From NCBI RefSeq assembly GCF_900105475.1, contig NZ_LT629777.1:2046001-2110000 (forward strand): a stretch of DNA of 64,000 nucleotides. Reading direction: 5' to 3'. This DNA is from Pseudomonas asplenii. Its GTDB lineage: Bacteria > Pseudomonadota > Gammaproteobacteria > Pseudomonadales > Pseudomonadaceae. Below the pieces are notes generated by a model. That model was not told the origin of the DNA and searched no databases. It worked only from the letters and a program-made list of their open reading frames with translations. Positions 1-9,099 of the stretch are shown here, in pieces. The position numbers and the translations under genes were made by a program. The first letter of the stretch is position 1, and each line of letters starts with the position of its first letter.

Positions 1-157
1 AGGCGGCGATGTTGTCCGCGTCGTTTTCCAGGCCGTAGCCGGTGACCTGCTTGTTATCGCGCAGCCAGCTCAGCAGTTCGCCGTCGCCGCAACCCAGGTC
101 AAGTACGCGGCTGCCAGCGGGGATCCAGTCTTGGATGATTTCCAGGTCGGCTCTCAT
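1..157 (-). CDS. metW: MetW, methionine biosynthesis protein (5' part only)
   Basis: Only the first 52 codons lie in the window; the rest continues beyond base 1. The start ATG (155-157) opens a reading frame beginning MRADLEIIQDWIPAGSRVLD and containing VLDLGCGDGE, the glycine-rich SAM-binding motif I of class I methyltransferases. MetW is the usual partner of MetX in proteobacteria, and the gene follows metX by 7 bases on the same strand, so the two are almost certainly co-transcribed. Its exact biochemical role with MetX is not settled in general knowledge; help with homoserine acylation has been proposed. Confidence 0.9.
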   Translation of the reverse strand, partial: MRADLEIIQDWIPAGSRVLDLGCGDGELLSWLRDNKQVTGYGLENDADNIAA

Positions 158-164
158 GGGGTCC

Positions 165-1304
165 TCACAGCGCTATTCGGTTCATGTAGTTGCCGAACGC
201 CTGCAGGTAACGCGGGATCGGGATCAGGAAGGCATCGTGGCCTTGCGGGGCGTCGATTTCCAGGTAGCAGACGTCCTTGCGCGCGGCCATCAGCGCATCC
301 ACCAGTTCCCGCGAGCGGGCCGGCGAGAAGCGCCAGTCGGTGGTGAACGACATCACGCAGAAGCTGGCCTTGGCGTCGGCGAAGGTCTTCGCCAGGTCGT
401 TGTCGAAATTGGCCGCGGGGTCGAAGTAGTCCAGGGCCTTGGTCATGACCAGGTAGGTATTGGCGTCGAAACGTCCGGAAAATTCCTCGCCCTGGTAGCG
501 CAGATAGCTTTCGACCTGGAACTCGACACTGTGGAAGTCGTAGTTGAGCTTGTCGCTCTTGAGCCCGCGGCCGAATTTTTCGCCCATGGAGTCGTCGGAG
601 AGGTAGGTGATATGCCCGACCATTCGCGCCAGCATCAACCCGCGCTTGGGAATCACGCCGTGTTCCTGGAAAGAGCCGCCGTGGAATTCGGGGTCGGTGA
701 GGATCGCCTGGCGTGCGACTTCGTTGAAGGCGATGTTCTGCGCCGACAGCTTGGGCGCCGAGGCGATGGCGACGCAATGGCGAACGCGATCCGGGTAGGT
801 GATGGTCCATTGCATGGCCTGCATGCCACCAAGGCTGCCGCCGACCACTGCGGCCCATTGGCCGATACCGAGGCGATCGGCAAGGCGCGCCTGGCTGTGC
901 ACCCAGTCTTCCACGGTCAGTACCGGGAAGTCGGCGCCGAAGGGTTTGCCGGTCTCCGGGTTGAGACTGCTCGGGCCGGTGGAACCGTTGCAGCCGCCAA
1001 GGTTGTTCAGGCTGACCACGAAGAACTTGCGGGTATCGATCGGCTTGCCGGGGCCGATGCAGCTATCCCACCAGCCGGGCTTGCGGTCTTCAGCGCTGTG
1101 GTAGCCCGCCGCGTGATGATGGCCGGACAGGGCGTGACAGATCAGCACCGCGTTGCTCGCCGTGGCGTTGAGGGTGCCGTAGGTTTCGTAGATCAGGTCG
1201 TAGGCCGGCAGGGAGCGACCACAGGCCAGGGCCAGGGGCTCGCTGAAGTGTGCCGTTTGCGGCACGACCAGCCCGACGGAATCGTGGGGAAAGACAGTGG
1301 ACAT
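165..1304 (-). CDS. metX: Homoserine O-acyltransferase MetX
   Basis: 379-residue alpha/beta-hydrolase-fold acyltransferase, full family length. It activates homoserine by acylation at the start of methionine synthesis. The nucleophile elbow is the Ser in [12 protein letters not shown]; the catalytic Asp is probably in TTDWRFSP and the His in PQGHDAF near the C-terminus. The N-terminal [10 protein letters not shown] segment is typical of MetX. Pseudomonad MetX enzymes have been reported to use succinyl-CoA rather than acetyl-CoA, so the acyl donor should be treated as open. It is followed directly by metW and preceded by a strong palindrome that separates it from yggT. Confidence 0.93.
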   Translation of the reverse strand: MSTVFPHDSVGLVVPQTAHFSEPLALACGRSLPAYDLIYETYGTLNATASNAVLICHALSGHHHAAGYHSAEDRKPGWWDSCIGPGKPIDTRKFFVVSLNNLGGCNGSTGPSSLNPETGKPFGADFPVLTVEDWVHSQARLADRLGIGQWAAVVGGSLGGMQAMQWTITYPDRVRHCVAIASAPKLSAQNIAFNEVARQAILTDPEFHGGSFQEHGVIPKRGLMLARMVGHITYLSDDSMGEKFGRGLKSDKLNYDFHSVEFQVESYLRYQGEEFSGRFDANTYLVMTKALDYFDPAANFDNDLAKTFADAKASFCVMSFTTDWRFSPARSRELVDALMAARKDVCYLEIDAPQGHDAFLIPIPRYLQAFGNYMNRIAL

Positions 1305-1394
1305 CGACCCTGCTCACGCTTGAATGAGGCGTAAGTCTAATGAGCGGGGGGATCAGCGGCAAGCAGCGCGGGCCGTGCCTGCTGGGGAGCGAAT

Positions 1395-1426
1395 CTTGTG
1401 GGAGCCGGCCAGCCGGCTCCCACAAG
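1395..1426. repeat. Perfect 15-bp inverted repeat (REP-like or terminator)
   Basis: Arms 1395-1409 and 1412-1426 are exact reverse complements (cttgtgggagccggc) with a 2-base spacer. It lies between the 3' end of yggT and the start of metX, both on the minus strand. The core gtgggagc resembles the conserved part of P. fluorescens-group REP palindromes. There is no long T tract, so a role as REP or mRNA-stabilising hairpin is as likely as intrinsic termination. Confidence 0.7.
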
Positions 1427-1450
1427 GGCAAGTTGCCTTGCAGTGGTGCA

Positions 1451-2041
1451 TCAGATCAGGCGGAACAGCACTTCAGGCATGCCGCTCATCACCGCCAGCG
1501 GCGGGATCACGTAGCTCTGCAGCAACTGGATCACCAGGAAGGCCAGGATTGGCGAGATATCCAGGCCACCGAGGTTCGGCAGGATCTTGCGAAAGGGCGC
1601 CAGCACCGGCTCGCTGATCTGGTACACCAGCTCGGCCGCCGGGCTTTGGCTGCTGGGTGCGACCCAGGAGAGGATCACGCTGATGATCATGGCGAAGAAG
1701 AACACCTTGAGGAACAGCGAGGTGATACCGATGATCGCCCAGATCAGCAGGTAGCCGATATGGCCGGTCATGCCGTAGCTGAGCAGCAGGATCACCGCCA
1801 TCAGCAGCATCTGCACGATGATCGCCAACACCAGCGAGGACATGTCCAGGCCGAACAGGCTCGGGATCACCCGGCGCATCGGCTTGAGCAGCGGCTGGGT
1901 GGCCTTCACGGTGAATTGGCAGAGCGGGTTATAGAAGTTGGCCCGTACCAGTTGCAGGATGAAGCGCAGCAGCACCACCAACAGATACAGGCTGCCCAGG
2001 GTTTGAATGACAAAAATGGCAGCGCTATTGAGTGCGAACAT
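1451..2041 (-). CDS. yggT: YggT family membrane protein
   Basis: 196 residues from the ATG at 2041; an upstream TTG is less likely. It contains two copies of the YggT unit: hydrophobic segments near residues 8-30 and 60-115, then again through 130-190, with the repeated pattern of a hydrophobic helix followed by a short PLLKPMRRVIP or PVLAPFRKILP amphipathic stretch. YggT proteins are inner-membrane proteins of poorly defined role (linked to osmotic response and cell division in other bacteria). It lies 15 bases downstream of proC in the yggS-proC-yggT order common in gamma-proteobacteria. Confidence 0.9.
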   Translation of the reverse strand: MFALNSAAIFVIQTLGSLYLLVVLLRFILQLVRANFYNPLCQFTVKATQPLLKPMRRVIPSLFGLDMSSLVLAIIVQMLLMAVILLLSYGMTGHIGYLLIWAIIGITSLFLKVFFFAMIISVILSWVAPSSQSPAAELVYQISEPVLAPFRKILPNLGGLDISPILAFLVIQLLQSYVIPPLAVMSGMPEVLFRLI

Positions 2042-2056
2042 CAAGTAGTTCCTCGA

Positions 2057-2875
2057 TTACTGACCGAGTTGCTCGGCCATTTCGGCCGAACGCTGGGCGG
2101 CGGCGGCGAGCGCCTTTTCTACCAGGGCTTCGAAGCCACCGGCCTGGAATGTTTTGATTGCGGCTTCCGTGGTGCCGGCCGGGGAGGTTACCCGACGACG
2201 CAGCTCGGCGGCATCCACATCGCTGGCGACCGCCATGTGCGCGGCGCCCAGAGCGGTCTGCTGGCTCAGTTGGATGGCGATGTCACGCGGCAGGCCGAGT
2301 TTTTCACCGGCGGCGGTCATGGTCTCGATCAGCAGGAAGAAGTACGCCGGGCCGCTGCCGGATACGGCGGTGACCGCATCCAACTGCTGTTCTTCGTCGA
2401 GCCACAGGGCCGAGCCGACGGCCGCCAGCAGGGTCTGTGCCTGCTGGCGCTGTTCGGCGGATACCTGGCGGGTGGCGTACAGGCCGCTGACGCCCTTGCG
2501 CAGCAGCGACGGCGTGTTGGGCATGCAGCGCACCAGCGGTTGCTCGCCGAGCCAGTTGTTCAGGCTGGCGCAGGTGATGCCGGCGGCGATGGATACCACC
2601 AGCTGGTTGGGCTTGAGGCTGGGACGCAGGGCTTCGCACACGGCTTTCATGGCCTGTGGCTTGACTGCCAGCACCACCACATCGGCTCCCTGGACGGCCT
2701 CGGCGTTGTCGGCAAATACTTCGATACCGTGCTCGGCCGCAACCCGTGCACGGGTCTCGGCTCCCGGATCGCTGGCGCGAAGCAATGCGGCATCCAGGCC
2801 CTCGGCGCGCAAACCGCCGATCAGGCTGGCTGCCATGTTGCCGGCGCCGATGAAGGTGATTCGGTTCTTGCTCAT
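2057..2875 (-). CDS. proC: Pyrroline-5-carboxylate reductase
   Basis: 272 residues, the normal size. It reduces pyrroline-5-carboxylate to proline with NAD(P)H, the last step of proline synthesis. The N-terminus has the Rossmann motif FIGAGNMAASLIGG (residues 9-22), and the C-terminal dimer domain carries the family signature around AVSGSGPAYFFLLIE and RRRVTSPAGTTEAAI. It is the second gene of the yggS-proC-yggT set, 33 bases after yggS. Confidence 0.97.
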   Translation of the reverse strand: MSKNRITFIGAGNMAASLIGGLRAEGLDAALLRASDPGAETRARVAAEHGIEVFADNAEAVQGADVVVLAVKPQAMKAVCEALRPSLKPNQLVVSIAAGITCASLNNWLGEQPLVRCMPNTPSLLRKGVSGLYATRQVSAEQRQQAQTLLAAVGSALWLDEEQQLDAVTAVSGSGPAYFFLLIETMTAAGEKLGLPRDIAIQLSQQTALGAAHMAVASDVDAAELRRRVTSPAGTTEAAIKTFQAGGFEALVEKALAAAAQRSAEMAEQLGQ

Positions 2876-2908
2876 GCTGGATCCTTAGAACGAGAGTGTG
2901 GGGCCCTT

Positions 2909-3595
2909 TCAGGCCTGGCCGTAGTCGCGGGCGCCAAACAGGGCGGTACCGATCCGCACCCAGGTGGCGCCTTGGGCAATGGCCGACTCGAGGTCATGGC
3001 TCATGCCCATGGAAAGTGTGTCGAGCGGCAGATCGAGGCGTTCCTGCAAGGTTCGCACGCTGGCGAACGCGGCGTCTTGTGCGGCACGTTCCTGGGTCGG
3101 TTCGGGGATCGCCATCAGGCCGCGCAGTGTCAGGTTCGGCAGGGCGCTGATGGCCGCCGCCAGGGCCGGCAGGTCGGCCGGGGTGCAGCCGGACTTGCTG
3201 TCCTCGCCGCTGACATTGACCTGAATGCAGATGTTCAGCGGCGGCAGGTCGGCCGGACGCTGTTCGGACAGGCGTTGTGCGATTTTCAGACGATCCACGG
3301 AATGCACCCAGTCGAAATGTTCGGCAATGGCCCGAGTCTTGTTCGATTGAATGGGGCCGATAAAGTGCCAACACAAGGGCCGGTCGGTCAATTCGAGCTG
3401 TTTGCCGAGGGCTTCCTGCAAATAGTTCTCACCGAAATCCCGCAGGCCCGCGGCATGGGCTTCGCGAATGGCGGCGGCGGGCTTGGTCTTGCTCACGGCG
3501 AGCAGGCCGATCTCATCACCATCGCGCCCCACGGCCTGGGCGGCGGCGTGGATCCGGGCTGCAACGGAGGCAATGTTGTCTGCTATCGTGGTCAT
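2909..3595 (-). CDS. yggS: YggS family pyridoxal-phosphate homeostasis protein
   Basis: 228 residues, single-domain PLP-binding TIM barrel (alanine-racemase N-terminal type). The Schiff-base lysine is in LLAVSKTKPA (about residue 36), followed by FGENYLQEA and WHFIGPIQSNK, all hallmark motifs. The family keeps free PLP under control and affects amino-acid and keto-acid pools; it has no known enzyme activity. It starts 56 bases from pilT, which is transcribed divergently, so the two share a short promoter region. Confidence 0.95.
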   Translation of the reverse strand: MTTIADNIASVAARIHAAAQAVGRDGDEIGLLAVSKTKPAAAIREAHAAGLRDFGENYLQEALGKQLELTDRPLCWHFIGPIQSNKTRAIAEHFDWVHSVDRLKIAQRLSEQRPADLPPLNICIQVNVSGEDSKSGCTPADLPALAAAISALPNLTLRGLMAIPEPTQERAAQDAAFASVRTLQERLDLPLDTLSMGMSHDLESAIAQGATWVRIGTALFGARDYGQA

Positions 3596-3651
3596 TCAAT
3601 CTCGCCCGCAGTTGAAAAGTCTGCGGCATTCTACCTGTATTGGGGAGCCTC

Positions 3652-4686
3652 ATGGATATCACCGAGCTGCTGGCCTTTAGCGCCAAACAGGGCGCGTCGG
3701 ACTTGCACCTCTCGGCCGGGCTGCCGCCGATGATCCGGGTCGATGGTGACGTGCGCCGGATCAATCTGCCGGCGCTGGACCACAAGCAGGTTCATGACCT
3801 GATCTATGACATCATGAATGACCGCCAGCGCAAGGACTACGAGGAGTTCCTCGAAACCGACTTTTCCTTCGAAGTGCCCGGGGTGGCGCGGTTTCGAGTC
3901 AACGCGTTCAACCAGAACCGCGGCGCGGGTGCGGTATTTCGGACCATTCCGTCAAAAGTCCTGACCATGGACGAGCTGGGGATGGGCGAGGTGTTCCGCA
4001 AGATCACCGAAGTGCCCCGTGGCCTGGTGCTGGTGACCGGGCCGACCGGTTCGGGCAAGTCGACCACCCTGGCGGCGATGATCGACCACCTGAACAACAA
4101 CAGGCACCACCATATCCTCACCATCGAGGACCCGATCGAGTTTGTCCACGAATCGAAGAAGTGCCTGGTCAATCAGCGTGAAGTCCACCGTGATACGCAG
4201 AGCTTCTCGGCCGCGCTGCGTTCGGCCCTGCGCGAAGACCCGGACGTGATCCTGGTCGGTGAGATGCGCGACCTGGAAACCATCCGCCTGGCGCTGACCG
4301 CCGCCGAAACCGGGCACCTGGTATTCGGCACGCTGCACACCACATCGGCGGCGAAAACCATCGACCGGGTGGTCGACGTGTTCCCGGCGGAAGAGAAGTC
4401 CATGGTCCGCTCGATGCTCTCCGAGTCTTTGCAGGCGGTGGTTTCCCAGAGCCTGCTGAAGAAGATCGGCGGCGGGCGGGTGGCGGCCCATGAAATCATG
4501 TTGGGCACCCCGGCGATTCGCAACCTGATCCGTGAGGACAAGGTGGCGCAGATGTATTCATCGATCCAGACCGGCGGCTCGCTGGGCATGCAGACCCTGG
4601 ACATGTGCCTCAAGGAACTGCTGACCAAGGGACTGATCGGCCGCGACAGTGCTCGGGAGAAGGCGAAAATCCCCGACAACTTCTAG
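3652..4686 (+). CDS. pilT: Type IV pilus retraction ATPase PilT
   Basis: 344 residues from ATG 3652, preceded by GGGGAG. Hexameric AAA-type secretion ATPase that powers pilus disassembly at the inner membrane. Visible are the Walker A motif GPTGSGKST (residues 130-138), the Asp box around TIEDPIEF, Walker B in DPDVILVGEMRD, the His box in GTLHTTSA, and the C-terminal AIRNLIRE motif that is specific to PilT and needed for retraction. In P. aeruginosa the paralogue pilU follows; here the next gene is an unrelated peptidase on the other strand, so pilU is absent from this site. Confidence 0.97.
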   Translation: MDITELLAFSAKQGASDLHLSAGLPPMIRVDGDVRRINLPALDHKQVHDLIYDIMNDRQRKDYEEFLETDFSFEVPGVARFRVNAFNQNRGAGAVFRTIPSKVLTMDELGMGEVFRKITEVPRGLVLVTGPTGSGKSTTLAAMIDHLNNNRHHHILTIEDPIEFVHESKKCLVNQREVHRDTQSFSAALRSALREDPDVILVGEMRDLETIRLALTAAETGHLVFGTLHTTSAAKTIDRVVDVFPAEEKSMVRSMLSESLQAVVSQSLLKKIGGGRVAAHEIMLGTPAIRNLIREDKVAQMYSSIQTGGSLGMQTLDMCLKELLTKGLIGRDSAREKAKIPDNF

Positions 4687-4724
4687 GCAGACCCCAAGAG
4701 AGCCTGCCTTGTCTGAGGGATCAG

Positions 4725-4742
4725 GCCCTGCGTGCGCAGGGC
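4725..4742. terminator. Hairpin between convergent pilT and NlpC/P60 gene
   Basis: Inverted repeat gccctgcg-tg-cgcagggc (arms 4725-4732 and 4735-4742) in the 63-base gap where pilT and the minus-strand peptidase gene converge. It is GC-rich but has no long T run, so termination in either direction is inferred from position. Confidence 0.45.
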
Positions 4743-4749
4743 TTCAGGC

Positions 4750-5406
4750 TCAGCGCTGAACGACCCGCATATGGCCGGTCTGCTCTTTCGCGATTACCCG
4801 CTTGGCGACCGCGTAATGGCTGGCCCAGTAGGGTTTCTTCAGGGTATCGATGGTCACGGACTTGCCGCGACGCGGCGCATGGATGAAGCGGTCGTTGCCC
4901 AGGTAAATGGCTACGTGATTGACCTTGCGGCTCTTGATGTTGAAGAACAGCAGGTCACCCGGCTTCAGGTCCTTGCGGTCGACTTTCATGCCGTGGCCGG
5001 AGGCCATGGCATTGGAGGTCCGCGGCAGGTCGCTGGCGGCGACACCATTGAAGGCGTACTTGACCAGGCCGCTGCAGTCGAAGCCCTTGCTCGGGCTGCT
5101 GCCGCCCCAGCGGTAGGGAGTACCCAGCACATTCACTGCACGGCTCAGCGCGGCGCTGCTTTGCTTGGCATTCGGTGCGCCGGCGACGGTGCTGGTGAGT
5201 TCGGTGTGTTTCACTTTACCGTGGCTGTTGTGCTTGCCAGGGCGCTTGTGAGTAGGGACGCTGATCTCGGAAAGTTTGGCAACAGCTGCAGGTGACTTTG
5301 CAGTGTGACCGTCGACGTTGGGAAGACGTTGCTCACGATTGGTGGCGTGGGCGGCCAGTGGCATCAAAAGGCAAATGGTCAGCCATGTCTTGAAAAATGG
5401 TCGCAT
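4750..5406 (-). CDS. Secreted NlpC/P60 (C40) cell-wall peptidase
   Basis: 218 residues from the ATG at 5406, the start that gives a clean signal peptide (MRPFFKTWLTICLLMPLAAHA, cleavage near residue 21). After a low-complexity linker (about 22-85) comes an NlpC/P60 domain with catalytic Cys111 in GFDCSGLV, His164 in VNHVAIYLG and probably His176 in RFIHAP. Such enzymes cut peptide stems of peptidoglycan in the periplasm (typically D-Glu-diaminopimelate bonds). It stands alone between pilT and a TM2-domain gene. The specific substrate and any link to pili are not visible. Confidence 0.9.
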   Translation of the reverse strand: MRPFFKTWLTICLLMPLAAHATNREQRLPNVDGHTAKSPAAVAKLSEISVPTHKRPGKHNSHGKVKHTELTSTVAGAPNAKQSSAALSRAVNVLGTPYRWGGSSPSKGFDCSGLVKYAFNGVAASDLPRTSNAMASGHGMKVDRKDLKPGDLLFFNIKSRKVNHVAIYLGNDRFIHAPRRGKSVTIDTLKKPYWASHYAVAKRVIAKEQTGHMRVVQR

Positions 5407-5657
5407 TAGGCAAGGCTCATATAGGTTAGCGCGCAACTTTATAACAGCTTTTTGGTCTTTTCCGAGGCCGTTTGTCGAAACCATACAGGGGGCAAAAGAG
5501 CTTCCCGGCGGCGAAAAGAGACTCGTGGGTCACGCGCAAGTCAGGTAGAACAAGGCTTTCAGCGATTTTCGGCAAGACTCTGTTACATGTTTTGAGACAG
5601 TAAAAAAGTCACACGAAATGACGAAAAATTTATCTATCGGCCGTGGAGAGGACACTT

Positions 5658-6077
5658 ATGAACAGCTATCGGCAAGATGGCACACCGGCTAATACCCACA
5701 ACGTTTTACTCGGGTATTTGCTGTGGATTTTCGGTTTCACCGGTTCCCACCGCTTCTACTACGGCAAGCCGGTGACCGGAACGATCTGGTTTTTTACCTT
5801 CGGGTTGGTTGGAATCGGTTGGCTGATCGACGTGTTTCTGATTCCGGGTATGGATCGCGAGGCTGACCTGCGTTTTACCTCGGGTCCGCTGGATTACAAC
5901 GTTGCGTGGCTGTTGCTGACTTTCCTCGGCATCTTCGGTGTGCACCGGATGTACCAGGGCAAGTGGATCACCGGCTTGCTGTACCTGGTGACGGGCGGGT
6001 TGCTGGGGCTGGGGGTGCTGTACGACTTCTGGACGTTGAATGACCAGATTTCGCTGAGGAACAACGGGCAGGGCTGA
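5658..6077 (+). CDS. TM2-domain membrane protein with two tandem units
   Basis: 139 residues from ATG 5658, with GAGAGG 7 bases upstream. It contains two TM2-like units: GYLLWIFGFTGSHRFYYGK with the following helix (about 20-65), and LLTFLGIFGVHRMYQGKWITG with the following helix (about 82-128). Each unit has the characteristic G-x-H-R-F/M-Y-x-G-K turn between two hydrophobic helices. It is therefore a small inner-membrane protein with an internal duplication. Function is unknown for bacterial members. It is monocistronic, flanked by a REP-like hairpin downstream. Confidence 0.85.
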   Translation: MNSYRQDGTPANTHNVLLGYLLWIFGFTGSHRFYYGKPVTGTIWFFTFGLVGIGWLIDVFLIPGMDREADLRFTSGPLDYNVAWLLLTFLGIFGVHRMYQGKWITGLLYLVTGGLLGLGVLYDFWTLNDQISLRNNGQG

Positions 6078-6130
6078 CGCCTGGCATCGGACTGATTGTG
6101 TTGAACAGGCCTGTCTGGCTTCCTCCCGGG

Positions 6131-6166
6131 GTGAGCGGCTTGCCTTGTGGCAAGCCCGCTCGCCAC
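6131..6166. repeat. REP-like hairpin in a convergent gap
   Basis: The sequence gagcggcttgcc-ttgt-ggcaagcccgctc forms a hairpin with one bulged base, between the convergent ends of the TM2 gene and pyrC'. The cttgcc/ggcaag core is typical of P. fluorescens-group REP sequences. A second REP-half-like stretch (cttgtccgcgaa) follows near 6202. Confidence 0.65.
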
Positions 6167-6227
6167 ACAAGCCCATTCACCACCGGATTATGGGAACAGG
6201 CTTGTCCGCGAATGGGCGCGCCGCGAT

Positions 6228-7499
6228 TTACGCGCGGTGGGTAATCCGCCCATCCATCAGCGTGTAACGCACTGCACCCGGCAACGCATGCCCGATGAAC
6301 GGGCAGTTCTCGCCGCGTGACAGCCACTGCTCACCGGCCACGGTGGAGGTGCCCGGATCGAACAGCACCAGGTCCGCTGCGGCGCCCACTGCGAGCTTGC
6401 CCGCTGGCAGCCGCAAGGCGTCGGCCGGGCCGGCGCTCAGACGGGCGAGCAGGGTCGGCAGGTCGAGCAGGCCGTCCTCCACCAGGGTCAATGCCAGCGG
6501 CAGCAGCAGTTCGACGCTGCTGATACCCGGCTCGGTCGCCCCGAATGGCGCCAACTTGGCGTCACGCTCGTGGGGCTGGTGATGGCTGGAGATGGCGCTG
6601 ACCACCCCGGATTTCACCGCCTCGCGCAGACCGTCGCGGTCGGCACGAGTGCGCAGCGGCGGTTGCACGTGGTACAGGCTGGAGAAGTCGATCAACGCTT
6701 CGTCGGTCAGGATCAGTTGATACAGGGCGACATCGGCGGTGACCCGCAGTCCCCTGGCCTGTGCCTGTGCAATCAGGGCCACGCCACGGGCGCTGGTCAG
6801 TTGGCTGAAGTGCGCGCGGACGCCGGTCTGCTCGACCAGCAGCAGGTCACGGGCCAGGGCGACGGTCTCGGCTGTTTCCGGAATCCCCGGCAGGCCGAGG
6901 AAGCTGGCAGTCGGACCTTCGTGGGCCAGGCCGCCTTCGGCCAGGTCGTGGTCCTGGGAATGAAACACCACCGTCAGGTCGAAGGTGGCCGCGTACTCCA
7001 GCGCCCGGCACAGGGTGCGGCTGTTACGGAAACTCTCCAGGCCGTTGCCGAAGGCCACGCAGCCGGCGTCACGCAGGGCCACCAGCTCCGCCAGTTGCTC
7101 GCCTTCCAGGCTCTTGCTCAGGGCGCCGATCGGGAACACCTTGGTATTGCCGGCCTCACGGGCGCGGTCGAGGATCAGCTCGGCCACTGCCGAGGTGTCC
7201 AGCACCGGCTTGGTCCGTGGTGGACAGCACAGGCTGGTGACGCCGCCGGCGGCGGCGGCACGGGTTTCGCTGGCGATGCTGCCCTTGCGGCTGTAGCCCG
7301 GCTCGCGCAGGGCGACGTTCAGGTCGACCAGCCCGGGAGCGGCGACCAGACCCTTGGCGTCAAGGGTTTCGACCGGGCCGAAGCCTGCCGGGGCGGCGCC
7401 GATGGCGACGATCTTGCCGGCTTCCAGATGCAGGTCGCTGACCTGATCCAGGCCGCTGCTCGGATCGATGACGCGGGCGCCAATAATGCTGAGCTTCAC
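6228..7499 (-). CDS. pyrC': PyrC', catalytically dead dihydroorotase homologue
   Basis: 423 residues, starting with GTG at 7499 and overlapping the pyrB stop by 4 bases (GTGA). It has the amidohydrolase fold of dihydroorotase, but the metal-binding HxH of the usual DLHVHLREPG is [10 protein letters not shown] here (about residues 58-67), and the catalytic Asp of the usual TDHAPH is Ser in ISSHHQPH (about residue 309). In pseudomonads this protein is known to be inactive as a dihydroorotase and to be needed as a structural partner of the aspartate transcarbamoylase dodecamer. A separate active pyrC must lie elsewhere. Confidence 0.93.
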   Translation of the reverse strand: MKLSIIGARVIDPSSGLDQVSDLHLEAGKIVAIGAAPAGFGPVETLDAKGLVAAPGLVDLNVALREPGYSRKGSIASETRAAAAGGVTSLCCPPRTKPVLDTSAVAELILDRAREAGNTKVFPIGALSKSLEGEQLAELVALRDAGCVAFGNGLESFRNSRTLCRALEYAATFDLTVVFHSQDHDLAEGGLAHEGPTASFLGLPGIPETAETVALARDLLLVEQTGVRAHFSQLTSARGVALIAQAQARGLRVTADVALYQLILTDEALIDFSSLYHVQPPLRTRADRDGLREAVKSGVVSAISSHHQPHERDAKLAPFGATEPGISSVELLLPLALTLVEDGLLDLPTLLARLSAGPADALRLPAGKLAVGAAADLVLFDPGTSTVAGEQWLSRGENCPFIGHALPGAVRYTLMDGRITHRA

Positions 7500-8500
7500 T
7501 GGGCGTTCTCCTGCTCGAATTGACGCTGGGCGGTCTGCCCGCTCATGGCCATGGACAGCACGGCCATGCGTACCGCGATGCCGTAGGTGACCTGGTTGAG
7601 GATGACCGAATGCGGGCCGTCGGCGACCGCCGATTCAATCTCCACGCCACGGTTGATCGGGCCCGGGTGCATGACGATGGCATCCGGCTTGACCCCGGCC
7701 AGACGCGCGGTGGTCAGGCCGAACAGGCGGTAGAACTCGCCTTCGCTGGGCAGCAGGCCGCCGGTCATGCGTTCACGTTGCAGGCGCAGCATGATCACCA
7801 CGTCGACATCCTTCAGGCCTTCGGCCATGTCGGTGTAGACCTTCACGCCGTACTGCTCGATGCCGATCGGCAGCAGGGTCTTCGGCGCGATCACGCGGAT
7901 ATCCGGGCAACCGAGGGTTTTCAGCGCCAGCATGTTCGAGCGGGCGACCCGCGAATGCAGGATGTCGCCGACGATCGCCACCGAGAGGTTTTCGAAACCG
8001 CCCTTGTGCCGACGGATGGTCAGCATGTCGAGCATGCCCTGGGTCGGGTGCGCGTGGCGGCCGTCGCCGCCGTTGATGATCGCCACCTGCGGGCAGACGT
8101 GCTCGGCGATGAAGTGCGCGGCACCGGAGTCGCCGTGGCGGACCACGAACATGTCGGCGGCCATGGCTTCAAGGTTGCGCAGGGTATCGAGCAGGGTTTC
8201 GCCCTTGCTCGCCGACGAAGTCGACACGTTCAGCGAGATCACGTCGGCCGACAGCCGCTGGGCCGCCAGTTCGAAGGTGGTTCGGGTACGGGTGGAGTTC
8301 TCGAAGAACACGTTGCATACGGTCTTGCCGCGCAGCAGCGGGACTTTCTTCACCGCCCGGGCGCCGACTTCGAGGAATGAGTCGGCGGTGTCGAGGATTT
8401 CCGTCAGCAGCTCACGGGGCAGGCCGTCGAGCGACAGGAAGTGGCGCAACTGGCCCTGAGCATTGAGCTGCAGGGGGCGCTTGGCGTCTGGAGGCGTCAT
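7496..8500 (-). CDS. pyrB: Aspartate carbamoyltransferase catalytic chain
   Basis: 334 residues. Joins carbamoyl phosphate and aspartate, the committed step of pyrimidine synthesis. Carbamoyl-phosphate-binding motif [13 protein letters not shown] (about 65-77), HPTQGMLDM and the aspartate loop near [12 protein letters not shown] and [10 protein letters not shown] are all present. The N-terminal extension before [11 protein letters not shown] is typical of the pseudomonad class A enzyme, which assembles with PyrC' and is controlled by nucleotides binding to the catalytic chain. It is translationally coupled to pyrC' and 15 bases after pyrR. Confidence 0.96.
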   Translation of the reverse strand: MTPPDAKRPLQLNAQGQLRHFLSLDGLPRELLTEILDTADSFLEVGARAVKKVPLLRGKTVCNVFFENSTRTRTTFELAAQRLSADVISLNVSTSSASKGETLLDTLRNLEAMAADMFVVRHGDSGAAHFIAEHVCPQVAIINGGDGRHAHPTQGMLDMLTIRRHKGGFENLSVAIVGDILHSRVARSNMLALKTLGCPDIRVIAPKTLLPIGIEQYGVKVYTDMAEGLKDVDVVIMLRLQRERMTGGLLPSEGEFYRLFGLTTARLAGVKPDAIVMHPGPINRGVEIESAVADGPHSVILNQVTYGIAVRMAVLSMAMSGQTAQRQFEQENAQ

Positions 8501-8515
8501 CGCAGAGGACTCTTT

Positions 8516-9031
8516 TTAAGGTGCTTGAAGGGCCAGGTCTTGAAGTTCAAGCTGGAGCGGCGCGGGGCCGGACAATTTTACCCGTTCCGTGGGGGCCAGC
8601 GACAGGGTTGCCCCCACCACATTCGGCCGAATCGGCAACTCGGCGGCGTCCAGGTCCAGCAGGCAGACCAGGGTCACGCTGGCCGGGCGACCGTAGTCGA
8701 ACAGCTCGTTGAGGGCGGCGCGGATGGTCCGGCCGCTCATCAGCACGTCGTCGATCAGTACCAGGTGCTGGCCTTCGATTTCGAACGGCAGCTCCGAAGG
8801 GCGCACCTGCGGATGCAGGCCGTTCTGGCTGAAGTCGTCGCGGTAGAAGGAAACATCCAGCGTGCCCAGCGGCGAGTCGCTGTCCAGCGCCTTGAGCAGC
8901 GCCTGCGCGACCCATACGCCGCCGGTGCGGATGCCGATATAGCGCGGGGTGTCGATGGCTCGCTGCTGCAGATGGGCCGTGAGGCGGGTGGCCATCTGGT
9001 CGATCAGTTCGGCGGGATTGGGCAGGCTCAT
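8516..9031 (-). CDS. pyrR: PyrR bifunctional regulator / uracil phosphoribosyltransferase
   Basis: 171 residues from the ATG at 9031, which has AAGGAG at a good distance; an in-frame ATG 30 bases earlier is less supported. Type I phosphoribosyltransferase fold with the PRPP loop [18 protein letters not shown] (about 95-112) and RTGGVWVAQ near residue 37. In Gram-positives PyrR binds pyr mRNA; in pseudomonads it has been described as a regulator of the pyr genes with little or no phosphoribosyltransferase activity. Position directly upstream of pyrB fits either role. Confidence 0.93.
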   Translation of the reverse strand: MSLPNPAELIDQMATRLTAHLQQRAIDTPRYIGIRTGGVWVAQALLKALDSDSPLGTLDVSFYRDDFSQNGLHPQVRPSELPFEIEGQHLVLIDDVLMSGRTIRAALNELFDYGRPASVTLVCLLDLDAAELPIRPNVVGATLSLAPTERVKLSGPAPLQLELQDLALQAP

Positions 9032-9099
9032 GGTTGCTCCTTCAAGGGCCTCGCCCGGCAAGCGCGGCGAGGGCTGAGACGGTACGACGCGCGGCGCCG

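Noticed and set aside
1340..3733. Plus-strand open frame of nearly 800 codons opposite yggT, proC and yggS
   Set aside because: Its translation is His/Gln/Gly/Arg-rich without family features; it is the antisense of three clear genes in high-GC DNA.
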